DNA of 64,000 nucleotides, taken from contig FWCC01000174.1 of the NCBI GenBank assembly GCA_900169235.1, forward strand, positions 248,001 through 312,000, written 5' to 3'. Source of the stretch: Zarea fungicola (taxonomy: Eukaryota > Ascomycota > Sordariomycetes > Hypocreales > Cordycipitaceae). The notes beneath the pieces are model-generated. The model did no database searches. It had not been told where the DNA came from and saw nothing but the letters and a program-made list of their open reading frames with translations. A program made the translations under genes and the position numbers. Below are positions 1 to 11,382 of the stretch, piece by piece; position 1 is the stretch's first letter, and every line of letters starts with the position of its first letter.

Positions 1-43
1 ACAAGATGAGGGTGAGAACAGGATACATGTAGTAAAAACAAAC

Positions 44-2431
44 TTAAGCCGCAGGAGGCTCGGTGACAGCAGCTGACGTGCTGACCACCTCTAAACCGCT
101 CTGATCCTCTTTTATGCGCACCTCGGCCGTCTCGCCCGTCTTGAGCCGGCCGCGGATGATTTGATCTGCGAGACCGTTGGAAATCTCATTGGTTATGAGG
201 CGATTGAGCGGGCGCGCGCCAAACTTGGGATCGTACCCGCGCGCCGCCAGCCAGTCCCGGACGTCGGCGCCGACGGCGATCTGGATGCGGCGGTCGTCGA
301 GGCGCTGCTGCAGCTCCGCGAGGCGAATGTCCACAATCTCCCGGATGGCGGCCTGAGCGAGGCGCTTGAACAGGATGAAGGAGTCGATGCGGTTCAGGAA
401 CTCGGGCGGGTAGGCGTGGCCGACGACGTCCAGAACGGCCTCGCGGACGGACGGGTCCATCTCGCCCGCGGCATCCTCCTTGTACGGGTGCAGCGGGTCC
501 TGGCCGACGAGGATGTCGGCGCCGAGGTTGGAGGTGAGGACAATGATTGTGTTGCGGAAATCAACCTTGTGGCCTTGGGCGTCCGTCAGGTAGCCCTCGT
601 CGAGGACCTGTAGAAGTAGGGCGCTGATGTCGCGGTGCGCCTTTTCAAACTCGTCAAAGAGCAGCACAGCGTACGGCTTGCGGCGGACGGCCTCGGTGAG
701 CTGGCCGGCGTCCTCGTAGCCAACGTAGCCGGAGGGTGCACCGATGAGACGCGAGATGGTGTGCTTCTCCTGGAACTCGGACATGTCGAAGCGGACAACG
801 GCGGACTCGGTAGAGAAGAGGAAGCCGGCGAGCTTCTTGCACAGCTCCGTCTTACCTACACCAGTTGGCCCAAGGAAGAAGAATGAAGCCAGTGGCTTGT
901 TCTCGCCGCTCAGCCCAGCTCGTTGGAGGCGGACAGCATTGGACACAGCTTTGATGGCGTCGTCCTGGCCTTTGACGGCTTCGCTGAGGCTGTCCTCCAT
1001 GTGGACTAGCTTCTCGATATGGCCAGAGCTGAGCTTGGTGACAGGGATACCGGTAATTCGAGAAACAACGGCTCCAATGTCGTCAGAAGTGACCGAGTCG
1101 TGGATAAGGGCGCCATTGTCGGATTGTTCTTGCTCCGCCTCCAAAGGAAGCTTCTCCTCCAAGTCTGGGATGACACCGAATCGGAGCTCTGATGCACGTG
1201 CAAAGTTGCCAGTACGTTGGGCCTGTTCCAGTTCAAAACGCGCCTTATCCAGGTCTTCTTGGATCTTCTTGACGGTGTCGAGTTCGGACTTTTCCTTGTC
1301 CCACCTAGCGTTGAGCTCGGAAATTTCGTCTCGGTATTTCTTGAGTTCATTCTCCAATTTCTCTCGTCGTTCCCTGCTGGCAACGTCCTTTTCTTTGCGC
1401 AGACTTTCTAGCTCGATCTGTATGGTCATAATCTTGTGGTCGAGGCGCATAATTTCCTCGGGCTTTGATTCGTGTTGCAGCTTCAGGTGACTGGCGGCCT
1501 CGTCCATCAAGTCAATGGCCTTGTCTGGGAGGAATCGGTCGGTGATGTAGCGGTTTGAAAGGGAAGCAGCGGCTACTAGGGCACCGTCGGTAATGCGAAC
1601 ACCATGGTGCACTTCGTACTTGTCTTTGATGCCTCGCAGGATGCTGATGGTGTCTTCCACAGATGGCTCGTTGACAATGATGGGCTGAAATCTTCGCGCC
1701 AGGGCAGCGTCCGCTTCGATTTTGCGATATTCTGAGAGTGTGGAGGCACCGCATAACTGCAGTTCGCCTCGGGCGAGCGCTGGTTTGAGGAGATTGGAGG
1801 CATCAATGGAGCCCTCGGCCTTACCAAGACCAAGGAGTGTATGCAGCTCGTCGATGAAGAGTATTATTTCGCCTTCACCCTTTTGCACTTCGTCCAGTAC
1901 TTTCTTCAGGCGCTCTTCAAAGTCACCTCGAAACTTGGCGCCAGCAATAAGCGAACCGAGATCCAGCATGACCACCCTCTTATTCTTGACACTTTCAGGG
2001 ACGTCGCCATTGACGATGCGCAGAGCCAGTCCTTCCAGCACTGCCGTCTTTCCAGTGCCGGCTTTTCCGATGAGCACAGGGTTGTTTTTTGTACGTCTCG
2101 ATAGGATTTGAATTGTTCGTTGTATTTCGGCATCGCGTCCAATGACGGGATCAAGCTTGCCATCGCGGGCCCGGGCTGTCAAGTCGACGCCAAACTGCTC
2201 CAGGGCTGGCTTCTCCTCCTCACCGCCCAAGTTCATGCGATGTGTACCTCCTGGCGGGTGTGGCCCTCTTCTGTTCGCATATGTCCTTGTTGTTATCGTT
2301 GGTAGAAGGCGTAGCGATGTTGCTCTTTGCGCAGTAGCTGTTACGCTAGCAATGCCGGCTGCTCTGTATGTCTTCGGCGCAGCTCCAGCCAGACGCTGGG
2401 AAGTTCGTATTAACTGCTGGCGGGCTTGCAT
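44..2431 (-). CDS. HSP78: Mitochondrial Hsp100/ClpB disaggregase Hsp78
   Basis: Intronless gene of 795 aa. The product is an AAA+ chaperone of the mitochondrial matrix that re-solubilises aggregated proteins together with mitochondrial Hsp70. Residues 1-60 are rich in Arg, Ala, Ser and Thr with almost no acidic residues, as in a matrix-targeting presequence. The first ATPase domain follows, with Walker A GKAGTGKT at residues 122-129 and Walker B ILFIDE. A charged coiled-coil middle domain comes next, then the second ATPase domain with [10 protein letters not shown] and [10 protein letters not shown]. The ClpB N-terminal substrate domain is absent, which is typical of Hsp78 (yeast Hsp78 is about 811 aa). 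The start is the only ATG ahead of the presequence. It is transcribed divergently from the eL6 gene, about 500 bp away. I looked for heat-shock elements upstream and saw none that were clear. The family assignment is secure. Confidence 0.96.
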   Translation of the reverse strand: MQARQQLIRTSQRLAGAAPKTYRAAGIASVTATAQRATSLRLLPTITTRTYANRRGPHPPGGTHRMNLGGEEEKPALEQFGVDLTARARDGKLDPVIGRDAEIQRTIQILSRRTKNNPVLIGKAGTGKTAVLEGLALRIVNGDVPESVKNKRVVMLDLGSLIAGAKFRGDFEERLKKVLDEVQKGEGEIILFIDELHTLLGLGKAEGSIDASNLLKPALARGELQLCGASTLSEYRKIEADAALARRFQPIIVNEPSVEDTISILRGIKDKYEVHHGVRITDGALVAAASLSNRYITDRFLPDKAIDLMDEAASHLKLQHESKPEEIMRLDHKIMTIQIELESLRKEKDVASRERREKLENELKKYRDEISELNARWDKEKSELDTVKKIQEDLDKARFELEQAQRTGNFARASELRFGVIPDLEEKLPLEAEQEQSDNGALIHDSVTSDDIGAVVSRITGIPVTKLSSGHIEKLVHMEDSLSEAVKGQDDAIKAVSNAVRLQRAGLSGENKPLASFFFLGPTGVGKTELCKKLAGFLFSTESAVVRFDMSEFQEKHTISRLIGAPSGYVGYEDAGQLTEAVRRKPYAVLLFDEFEKAHRDISALLLQVLDEGYLTDAQGHKVDFRNTIIVLTSNLGADILVGQDPLHPYKEDAAGEMDPSVREAVLDVVGHAYPPEFLNRIDSFILFKRLAQAAIREIVDIRLAELQQRLDDRRIQIAVGADVRDWLAARGYDPKFGARPLNRLITNEISNGLADQIIRGRLKTGETAEVRIKEDQSGLEVVSTSAAVTEPPAA

Positions 2432-2938
2432 ATTGTACAGTTAGAAAGGAGATAACAGGTTGAAGTGTATGAAGAAGAAAATTAGATCAAGAGCAAAGGT
2501 CACCACAGGCGACGAGCCATCAATGGCGAGCAATATCTAGTTGTCGCAAAACAGCTGCATCTGGCAGCTCTCCAACTTTCTAGTGGAGCCGCGACCATTC
2601 GTGCACCTTCCAAGGTTGCTGGCCTGAGGTGGCGGATAACGATAAGAAAACAACGCCAGTGACATGACAAATGACTAGCGCGGCGCACCAAATGGATTGC
2701 GATTTCAACCGCTTATCGTCACGTGCAACCAGCCCCCGTACCCACACACAGGCTAGCCCAGGCAGGTACGTACCATTGCCGTAAGCGGTTTAGTGCCAGA
2801 GGGTTCACATTTTGCTTCCCACAAACTCGCCTAGCGGCTTTCACAAAGAAATCCAACATTTTGGGCCGAGCATCACGAACGTGTCTTCCCATCCTTTCCC
2901 TCTCCACACTTCGATACCAGACACAACAGAGAGTCAAA
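2432..2938. promoter_or_regulatory. Divergent promoter region HSP78 / eL6
   Basis: About 500 bp between two divergent starts. The eL6 side becomes pyrimidine-rich close to its ATG (around 2880-2935, C/T and CA runs), as is usual for the leaders of highly expressed fungal genes. No TATA box or heat-shock element stood out. No coding signal is seen. Confidence 0.4.
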
Positions 2939-4092
2939 ATGTCGACAAAGCCCACGTCCAAGAAGTTCGGCAAGTCGACCCGGGAGGTTCCCGCGGCTGC
3001 GGACAAGGCCAAGAAGTGGTACAACGCCGACGATGAGTCTGAGCCTAAGCAGGTGAGTTTTCGTGAAGCCGAGTGACGATGATGGCATCACCACAAAGAC
3101 GAGTATATCTGTTTGGGACAACACATCTCCGGCAACTATGAATGGCAATGGCGACGTTGTTGAGCATTGGCGACGATTCGAAGCGACTTGGACTGCGAGA
3201 CAACCTCGCCCGCCGCGATATCATGAACGGACCACCATAACCCTCGATCGGCATATGGGAGCGCCATTGGGTTCAGCAAGCAAAACCCGACATCGAACGG
3301 ACGCGTAATCGCCTTCTTCTATGCCTTTTCAATCTACCGAGAGATGTGTTGTTTCAAATATGATATTTTACGTTTTTTTTGTGTGCTCGGGTGTATAATG
3401 AGGGCAACCAAAGACTGACCAGTGTCTGCTTTCGATACTATAGGTTCGCAAGACCATCCGCGCCTGGGCTCCCCGCAAGTCTCTGCAGCCCGGTACCGTC
3501 CTGATCCTCCTCGCCGGCCGTTTCCGTGGCAAGCGCGTCGTCCTCCTCAAGAACCTCGACCAGGGCGTCCTCCTCGTCACCGGTCCCTTCAAGATCAACG
3601 GTGTCCCCCTGCGCCGCATCAACTCCCGATACGTCATTGCCACCTCCTACAAGGTCGACATCTCCGGCCTCGACCAGAAGAAGGTTGACGAGGTCGCCCA
3701 ACCAAAGTACTTCACCGCCGAGAAGGCCAAGGAGAAGGCTGGCGCCGACGCTTTCTTCAAGCAGGGCGAGAAGCCCCAGGTAAGAATTCTCCTTTTTTGC
3801 GAAGCCTGTGATGTCGTTGGTTTTTTCTATTTCCCTGCCTTGGACAGAAGTTTCTGTAGCAGGAAATGGGAGAGAGCCTGGCGCACACAAGTTTTTGTGC
3901 GAAAAATTTGGACACTTCCGCTAACACGCTGTTCTCCAGAAGAAGCAGGTCACCAGCAGCCGCGCCGCTGACCAGAAGGCCATCGACAAGGCTCTGATTG
4001 CCAGCATCAAGAAGGTCGAGATGCTCCCCAGCTACCTCGGCAGCTCCTTCTCCCTGCGAAAGGGTGACAAGCCCCACGAGATGGCTTGGTAA
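2939..4092 (+). CDS. RPL6: 60S ribosomal protein eL6 (L6)
   Basis: Three exons: 2939-3052, 3444-3779 and 3940-4092. They join in phase 0 to give 200 aa. The product is a component of the large cytosolic ribosomal subunit. The N-terminus is basic and flexible. Exon 2 holds the conserved KOW-like SH3 fold with [17 protein letters not shown], followed by [18 protein letters not shown]. The C-terminus ends GDKPHEMAW. Introns are GT-AG; the first (3053-3443) is long for this genome at 391 nt, the second is 160 nt. Long first introns are common in fungal ribosomal protein genes. I checked both introns for box C/D snoRNA signals and found no convincing pair. The ATG at 2939 lies in an AAAATG context and gives the family N-terminus. 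Confidence 0.96.
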
Positions 4093-5122
4093 ATTGTCCG
4101 AATAACGAGAAAAGAAACAAAAAAACAAAAGAAAGAGCAAAAGAACAGAGAAAAAATAACAAGAGATTTTTTCCCCAAAACCCCCTCATAGTCCCTTTTT
4201 TTTATAATGCGAAATTAAACGTCTCATTTTTTTGGTCATTTTCTTTTTGCCAATGATTGAAAAACAACAAGCAACGACCGGAAGCAACCATTCGGTGAAA
4301 AAAACCATGGGATTGTTGAAACTTTTGTGATGTGAAAATCTGGGGGTGATGATTTGGGGTGAGGTAAACTGGGGTTTGGACTCTCTTGTTCTCTACGATT
4401 TTGCTTTCCTCTTTCCTTTTGGCGATTTGTTTTCTAATCTCGAGACTTTGGGTTCAGTTTTTTACATCTTGGGAAAGGAGAAAAAAGGGACGAAAATTAC
4501 GAACAAGGAGACTGGGCGAGGGAAAAGACGATTAAAGAGAAGAGGAAGGATTGGAATTGAGTGGTCACTTGCCTTGATTCTTATTTTTTTCACGAATGGG
4601 TTCTCTTTTTTTTTTATTCGGGGAAGCAACAATTGGGAAGGGGGGGGAGAAGGGAGACGTCATACAAGAGACAATTGTTGTAGAAACGGAAAATGGGCTG
4701 GTTTTGGGCCGGTCCTCTTTGCATTTTGGAAGTCGAAACGGGCATTCGGTCACATCTTGGCGTCTGTAACTAGGTTTTTTTTACAGTCAGAGAAATTCTA
4801 AAAAAGACCATTGAACAAAAGTTCAAAAAAACTTAAACATTTGATAAAATATAATGACTACGTCTGTGATTTCTGGTGATGCCTTTCCTTCCTTGGGGAC
4901 TCTCGGCTCAGAGGGTGAAAGTGGATATATCCATCCCACACAACATCCATTTACACCAAATCCTTTTGATTGTAACACGGGACCAGCATGTTGCATTACA
5001 TACACGCCATACTTGCTTGACAAATTCTAGAATGGGTTCCAGCGTTAATCTACGCTGCATCTTTTCTATGCTAAATATAATTTACGCCCTTTTATATGTA
5101 CACAATAAACTCACTCCGCTAC
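4093..5122. other. Convergent 3' flank, no gene
   Basis: About 1 kb between the convergent eL6 and DPP III stop codons. It contains long A, T, GA and GGGG-rich homopolymeric tracts (for example around 4100-4220 and 4590-4660), as expected for 3' UTRs. A 151-codon open frame exists at 4346-4801 but its composition is low-complexity (runs of F, K, R, G) and it looks accidental. Confidence 0.5.
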
Positions 5123-7568
5123 TTATACGTTGCGGTCAACCCAACTCTGGAGGAAGTTCTCCAGCGTGGGCTCGTAGGTCTTGAGTGTGACCTTGCCAGT
5201 GGCTTCGTCCAGGTATGTGTTGGCCTGGATAAAGATTCTGCGAGGCTGCTTCTTTGCCAGGACGGCATCACGGACCTTGGTGCCCCAGAAGTCCAAGCCG
5301 ACGTTGGTCATGTGGTTGTACATGTCAATACCGGCCTTGACATCGGCAGTGCTCTTGTAGATGTGAATCTTTTGCAAGTACTCGCCCACAGCTATTTTTA
5401 TCAGCATCATTAGCATTGCTATTCAAGGGGGCATAATCGAACGGCTTACCTTTACGACCGGTAGTGAGAATCTTGGAACGGTCAAGCTTGATGGTCAAGT
5501 CTGACAAGTCATCCTTGGTGTAATCGAGCTTGCAGAAGTCATCGCCAGCGTCGAGGAAACACTTGAGGATGGAGAAGCGAGCCTGCGAGTGGGCTTGACC
5601 CCATTTCTGGCTCTTGGGATCCCACATCTCCACGGAACCAAGACCCTGCTTGGCCATGCCCAGATAGGCGGCGTAGAGAACGTCACCAGCCTCGTTGCTC
5701 ATATCCTCAGTTCCGTCACCGAAACCAAAGATCTTGAGAACATTAAAGTCGCAGGACAGGTACATGGCGACAAGCTCGGCGCGGCATTCCTCGTACGAGG
5801 CGGCGACAGAGCCAAAGACGGAGCCCCAAGTCTCACCAGGCTTGTACCAGGTCGAGATGGGCTGCTGGGTGACGGGGCTCGTGGGAGGGTTAGCCTTGTC
5901 AAAGTTGTAGACGCCAGGGGCAGTTTCCTGGAGAAGTTTACCACAGCCGTGGCCTGTTACGCGTTAGCCGAAAAAAAAGCTTTATCCAACAGTGTACATG
6001 GATGTTTCTTACCAGTGAGCTCGTGAAGACCAACCTGAACTTCAAAGGCAGCATCACGATACTTCTGAAACAGGGCTAGGTCCTCGTCGCGAATGAAAGG
6101 AATCTTCTCGTTGGGAACAGTAGCACCGACAACGTTGCCCAAGGATACATTCTTGAAGCCTTCATTTTGGCGGATATCATCAAAGTTGGGAATGTTGATA
6201 CCAGCAGGGATCATGGCTCCGTTGAATGTGAGAACCTCGAGAGACGTAAAGTCGGGGGCCAAGAACTTGTCCTTTTCAAAATCACTGCCCCATGGCAGTA
6301 GAGGCACGAGTCTGGGAGAAGCATCAACAAGCTGACCGAAAGCGCGTGTGCGCTCTTGGTTGACCATGGCGACGAAGCCTTCGAACTCACCGCGAACACC
6401 CGCTGGGTCACGGTAAGTCTCGACGAAGCCAATGTTGCATTCAATAGCGGGGCTCTTGTCCTTGATCCAGAAGCGCTGGCTGTCCTTGAACGAGTTGTGT
6501 GAGCCAGTCTCAAAAGCCTTGGCATAGGCCAGATGCATGTTCTTTTGGTTCTCGTTGGCGGAGTTGTTAGCAGCACCAGTGAGGTTCTTGGAGACGTTGC
6601 CCATTTCAGTAGAGTAGTCACCGAAGACGAGCTTGACAGTCTTGCCCTTGAGAGGACCATCCTCGACGGTGAACTCGGTCTGCTTGCCAATGTCAGTGCC
6701 GTCGGCAGGAGGCGAAGTAATGGCGGACGCAATGAGGATCTCAAAGACATCGCCCTTCTTGTTCAGTCTGGTGTTCTCGGGCAGAAGGTTCTTGTCGGCC
6801 ATCCACGAGTTCACAGCTTCAATTTCGGTCTTGGTGATGCCATCAGCCTCGGGGTAGTAGGTAGTCGAGTGACCTTCGTCCAAGAAACCAAGGTGCATCT
6901 TGGTCTGGGTTTCGTGATCAAAGATGGCCGCCTTGCAGTTTTGGTAGAACTTTGCAGCTTCGGGGACTGTAGCAGCAATAGCATCCAGTGACTTTTCGGT
7001 GCAGCGGGGCAGGAATTTGGAGTCGCCAAAGCTCTTGAAGTTGCCCATGTTACCTATGACCTGGACAGCATATTCGAGGAATCTTGTAACCTCGTCAGCC
7101 TCGATGCCGGCCTTGGCAGCAAGACTAGACCAGTCACCATTGCAGCTTTTGTGCACGGCAAGGGCAAAGTCAAAGATGGACTCGGTCTCGACCGACGTCT
7201 GGCGCATGCAGATTCTGGAACCAGCAAAGGCAGCCCTATTGGACAATGTTAGGACTTTTGCGCTACCGGCTTGGCGAATCAGTGTATACATGCCTACTAA
7301 TGAAGTGGCTGTAGCGCTTCTGCTCATCGGTGAGGAGCTCAAAGTGCTGCTCAATCTTGAGAGGCACAATGGTCGGTGGCTGGTCAGCCAGGTACTGCTG
7401 AAGCTCACTGGGCTGCATGGTGGAGGCGAAGCGGACTTGTGCTGCTGGAGAAAATGGGCTACGACGAGTAGACGAAGCACGCAGTATTGAGGGCAAAGGG
7501 CTAATGGAAGCAACTCTCAATGATCGCAGCCTAGGAGAGATTGCAGTGAGGGGAAGACGGAAAGTCAT
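5123..7568 (-). CDS. DPP3: Dipeptidyl peptidase III (M49 zinc metallopeptidase)
   Basis: Four exons on the minus strand: 7568-7294, 7235-6013, 5953-5450 and 5391-5123. They give 756 aa from the first ATG. The enzyme removes dipeptides from the N-terminus of short peptides. The M49 zinc site is present: HELTGH (the HEXXGH motif, usually HELLGH) is split by the second intron, and the second motif EECRAE lies in exon 3. Residues 1-50 are Arg/Ser/Ala-rich and look like a mitochondrial presequence. A second in-frame ATG at 7418 would give a 706-aa protein, close to the cytosolic yeast (711) and human (737) enzymes. Intron 1 (7293-7236, 58 nt) must use a GC donor (AG|GCATGT) to join the conserved ISR-AAF segment in frame. 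Convergent with eL6. Family certain; N-terminus open. Confidence 0.94.
7236..7293 (-). other. GC-AG intron in DPP III
   Basis: A 58-nt intron with donor GCATGT, a CTAAC branch site and acceptor AATAG. Nearby GT donors at 7297 and 7289 would put the next exon out of frame, whereas the GC donor restores the family sequence ..FISRAAFAG... The donor flanks (AG|GC.TGT) resemble the known consensus of GC-AG introns. Confidence 0.75.
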
Positions 7569-10500
7569 GGAAAAGGTACGTGCGACGTGGCGTGTGGGAG
7601 CGGCTAGTCTTATATGAACGAGCGACAGGATTAAACGAATTGAATGCCACCCACACTCTCTATGCGCTTTCTCACGGCGTTGGCGGCATGCGTCACCCGG
7701 GCCAACCTTGGGCAAAAGGGACAAAGAAAAATGTTCTAGAGGCTAAACGGGCGGGGGAGCTGCAGGTGTCCCGTTTGTCGACTTGCCTAATCAGGTTAAT
7801 GTGCGGTGCGTGGATGTCTTGGTGCGAGTTGACAGAAGACGAGGCTGTTTGAGTGGGAGGGGTAGTATAGATGATTAAACGAGCGCGGCTTGTATGAATA
7901 GTGAGGGTCTATGATGTGTTGCATATGGGTTGTGATGAAGCCTTTGCAAGGTTGTAACCTCTGCGTATTGGCAGGCGACCCAGCCAGGCAAGCTGCACTT
8001 GGTACGTACCCTGCCTGTCATCTGTCAGCCGGCAGGCGGGATTAAATTTAAAATTATTTGTTTAATACCCCCATATCTTTCGTATTGCAGCGACCGCATT
8101 GAATGTCCACAGAGGCACGCAGACACTCTACCTACAAATCTACAAAGTACAAGTGAATGAGCGGAACTCGCTACTGGCCATCTTTGTGTCCGACAGCTTC
8201 TAATTCTCCGCCGTGCATGTAGCTGGTAAGTGTGTAATTAACTAGCTCAAATCTCATGTCCCTGATCTGGCCATTGGTGGTGCCAATCTGCCCCTCCTAC
8301 GTGCGTAAAGGGGCACATGGTAATTCACACCACCCTGCAATGTAAATATTATTATGCAGTCTGCGCAAAACCCACATCAGCCAGTTGGCTGTAGCGCTTT
8401 TATAATCCACTTGGCCCTTTGTCGTACTCTTCTGGCACGATATAATCTAGTTAGGCTGATTATTGCTCTTTTGTAGGGACTTTTGTCACAACGTGGTGGT
8501 TTTATAGTGGGGTGATGAGCCAGCACTAACTAACTCGCGAGAACAAGCCGCAGTTGGCGCGCGTTGTCTACAACTATTTATTCAGCCGTTTTACAAATCA
8601 AGTATTCTGAGATATTTTATTGTGTCGATTTTTGCTTTATTTTTCAAGTTGTGTTTATTGGCACAATTGCCTTTGTCATCTCACTCATCCTTGGCCAAAG
8701 CTGCCACTCTAGTTAACGAGGGCCTCATGAAGTTAAAGGCTCGCCGCAGATACCCGGCAACCGGGTGCAGTAGCCAGAGCTTGATACGTAATTTAACCCA
8801 CACTAATCCGCGAATCTGCAATTCACCGTCAATACTGGCATTAATGTAGACATACGATCTTAATCAAGGCACGGTAGAGCTCATGCGCGGGAAATACTCG
8901 GTGGCCTTGAAATAGACAGCGGGCTACAGGGTAGGCACCAAAGACCCGGGAAGCTGCTGGAACTCAGCAAACCCGAGCGCAGCTGTTGGTTCGCCAACAC
9001 GTTCAACGACTCGAAACAATTAATCAAGGAATTCATCAATATAATAATAATACAACAAAACCAGCTTACGAGCATATCTATACTTTATGAGAAACCAAGA
9101 CATGAATGTCGCCTCAATTTATCGCTAGCGCAGACGTCCGTACAGAGCGCCAGCCTTAAACGCGACACCCCTGAAAAGAACAAAAGTATCAAGCGCCTAT
9201 CGAGATCCCTCATCAGCGGCCCGAACAAACACGCGTCAAGCTTGTCTTCGTTTTCCGGCGTATTCCAACTAGCTCAGAAAGGAGCAGGTCAGGTATGCAT
9301 CCCCAACCGTATCAGCCACTGCCCCACGCCGAGGCCGGTGCCTCGTCCATGGCCATCTCCTTCTGCTGCATTGGCGCTGATGAATCCATCTCTAGTATAT
9401 ACGATGCCAAAGTAATAGCAAGGACCAACAGCAGTACACATAAACTCCAAGACATTAACAGTCTGGCCAGGGGCATCATCCCTGGCCAGATCACCATCAG
9501 CTCGCATTGTGCAGTTGAATGTTCAAACAATATTACGTTTCGGTACATGCTCGTTTGATAGAATACCTGGCGCGCGACGGAGTACAATGCAAGACATTGC
9601 CGACCCCGACCCCGACGCCCGGCTGTGCAACCCCAGTCATGTGGCAGTCGACACAATGGCACAATGTCTCTCCCCGAGCTCAGCTATGGCTGCGCTGAGA
9701 TGTCTCGCCTATGCTAGTAATGCCGGGCCACATTGGATCCGATGGTGAAGTCAACTAATATAAAAGCAGCTCTAATGGAGAGATGCGTACGACAGACGGC
9801 TCATAGGCTAGACCCTACCAAGCCCGACAGTCAGTGCCAACAAGACACTGACTTCCAGTGGAACCAAGGTAGCTTTCTTGGAGCAAGGTACTAATTAATA
9901 TTGGCTGACCCTCTTTCTGCACCCAAAGAGGCACCCGTCGCCCCAGAGTGCCGAAACAAGTACGAGTACTCCACTAGGCTTGACGGGCTCAGCTTTCCGG
10001 GAGCCGGGATGGCCTTTGTCAATAGCCGACGAATGAAAGGTCAAGACTCGGCTTATTATTTAGCATTTCTTACACGCCAGGCCAGACTCAATTCGTCCCT
10101 TGTTAATAACCCTCAAAACCCACATTCAGCCCGGCACCTGTGTGACCCGCCAGCCAACGAGTGGCAGAACCAATCCCAGCCAGTCGGGTCAGAATCCCCA
10201 ACTTTTGTGGGAGGTGACCAAGGTTGACACCAGGAAGGTTTTTGCCCCCCCTTCCGGCCCCGGCTTCGCAAGGGAAGGAATTGGTGGAACAAAAAGGGAG
10301 CCATGGCCCTGGTTTCTAGTGCCATTCTCGATGAATTCTATGCCGCTCTCTCCTTGCCTGGTGGTTTTTCCTGTCTCGTCTCTCCCCATAGTTTCTACGA
10401 TTTGCTCGTCCACAGGACCCGACCGCGTGGTTCTGGTTTAGCGTCGATCACACTGCATGACCTCGCCAAGCCTTACTCTTTTGCGTGGTCGATAGTTGCG

Positions 10501-10613
10501 TAGCTTCCCGGAATTGCCAAGCCGACTTTGTCGTCGCACAGCACCTGCCAAACTACTACTATAAGACGCCTCCCAACGCTCTCCATTCTAAGTTTTGTTC
10601 CTTCTTGTCGAAA
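7569..10613. other. 3.0-kb intergenic region, DPP III / gluconokinase
   Basis: Upstream DNA shared by two divergent genes. Only short, biased open frames are present (none above about 120 codons with family-like composition). No tRNA cloverleaf, transposase fragment or terminal repeats were recognised. The stretch 8340-9100 is AT-rich; 9300-10450 is more GC-balanced and may hold leader exons of the gluconokinase gene, but nothing can be assigned. Confidence 0.4.
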
Positions 10614-11382
10614 ATGCTATCCTACGACTCTCCAATTGCTGCCAAAGGGCAGGACGTCTCATCGTCTGTGCCTGTGACAGCCTCATTATCCACCACGAAG
10701 CCGGGTCCCTCCCAGCAATCAACCGTCGCTCAGATGAGTTCTATTGCCTCTTCCACAGCCAAGGATAGTCCCTCCCAATTCAACCACATTTGGCTTGTTA
10801 CGGGCCCTGCTGGATGTGGCAAGACTACCGTTGCCGAACACATTGCCGAAGTCCATGGCATGCCATATATCGAGGGCGATGCCGTGAGTTACCTCCCCCG
10901 TGTACAATGCCTCAATAAGAGCGACTACTCACCTTTGCCTACAGTATCACACGGAAGCTAATATTGAAAAGATGAGAACTGGTGTGCCTTTAACGGATGC
11001 CGACAGATGGGATTGGCTCACACAGCTGCGCGACGAATCTATGCGCCGCCTCACCGAAGGGGCACGCGGAGTCGTCGTGACGTGCTCAGCCCTCAAGCGC
11101 AAGTACAGAGACGTCATTAGAGTCGCAGCGTACTATGATAGCAGCATCTTGATTCACTTCATCTATCTGGATGCGTCTGAAGAAGTGCTACTGCAACGCG
11201 TCTCCCAGCGCCAGGGCCATTACATGGGAGCCAACATGGTTCATAGCCAGTTTGACATTCTGGAACGTCCATCCGCCGACGAAAAGGATGTCATCAGCAT
11301 CGATGTCAGCCGCTCCATTGAGCAGGTCAAGCAAGACGCACTTGCGCAAGTGCTCGAAGTGATGGAACACCACCAGCAGTAA
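10614..11382 (+). CDS. Gluconokinase
   Basis: Two exons, 10614-10883 and 10945-11382, joined in phase 0 to give 235 aa. The enzyme phosphorylates D-gluconate to 6-phosphogluconate, feeding the pentose phosphate pathway in the cytosol. After a Ser/Thr-rich N-terminal extension of about 55 residues comes the P-loop GPAGCGKTT (64-72). The GntK signature EGDA-YHTEANIEKM, formed exactly across the splice junction, and PLTDADRWDWL follow; both are hallmarks of the substrate lid of this family. Further down are VVTCSALKRKYRD and the SQRQGHYMGANMVHSQFD segment. The extension makes it longer than bacterial GntK (about 175 aa); an internal Met at position 41 is an alternative start. The 61-nt intron is GT-AG. 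Confidence 0.93.

Noticed and set aside
3053..3443. Box C-like GATGATGG and CTGA in the eL6 intron as a possible snoRNA
   Set aside because: Box C is imperfect, the distance to the D-like box is far too long, and no terminal stem is visible. The same was true of the second eL6 intron and the uL29 intron.
4346..4801. 151-codon open frame downstream of eL6
   Set aside because: Low-complexity translation of homopolymer-rich 3' flank; no splice or start context and no family resemblance.
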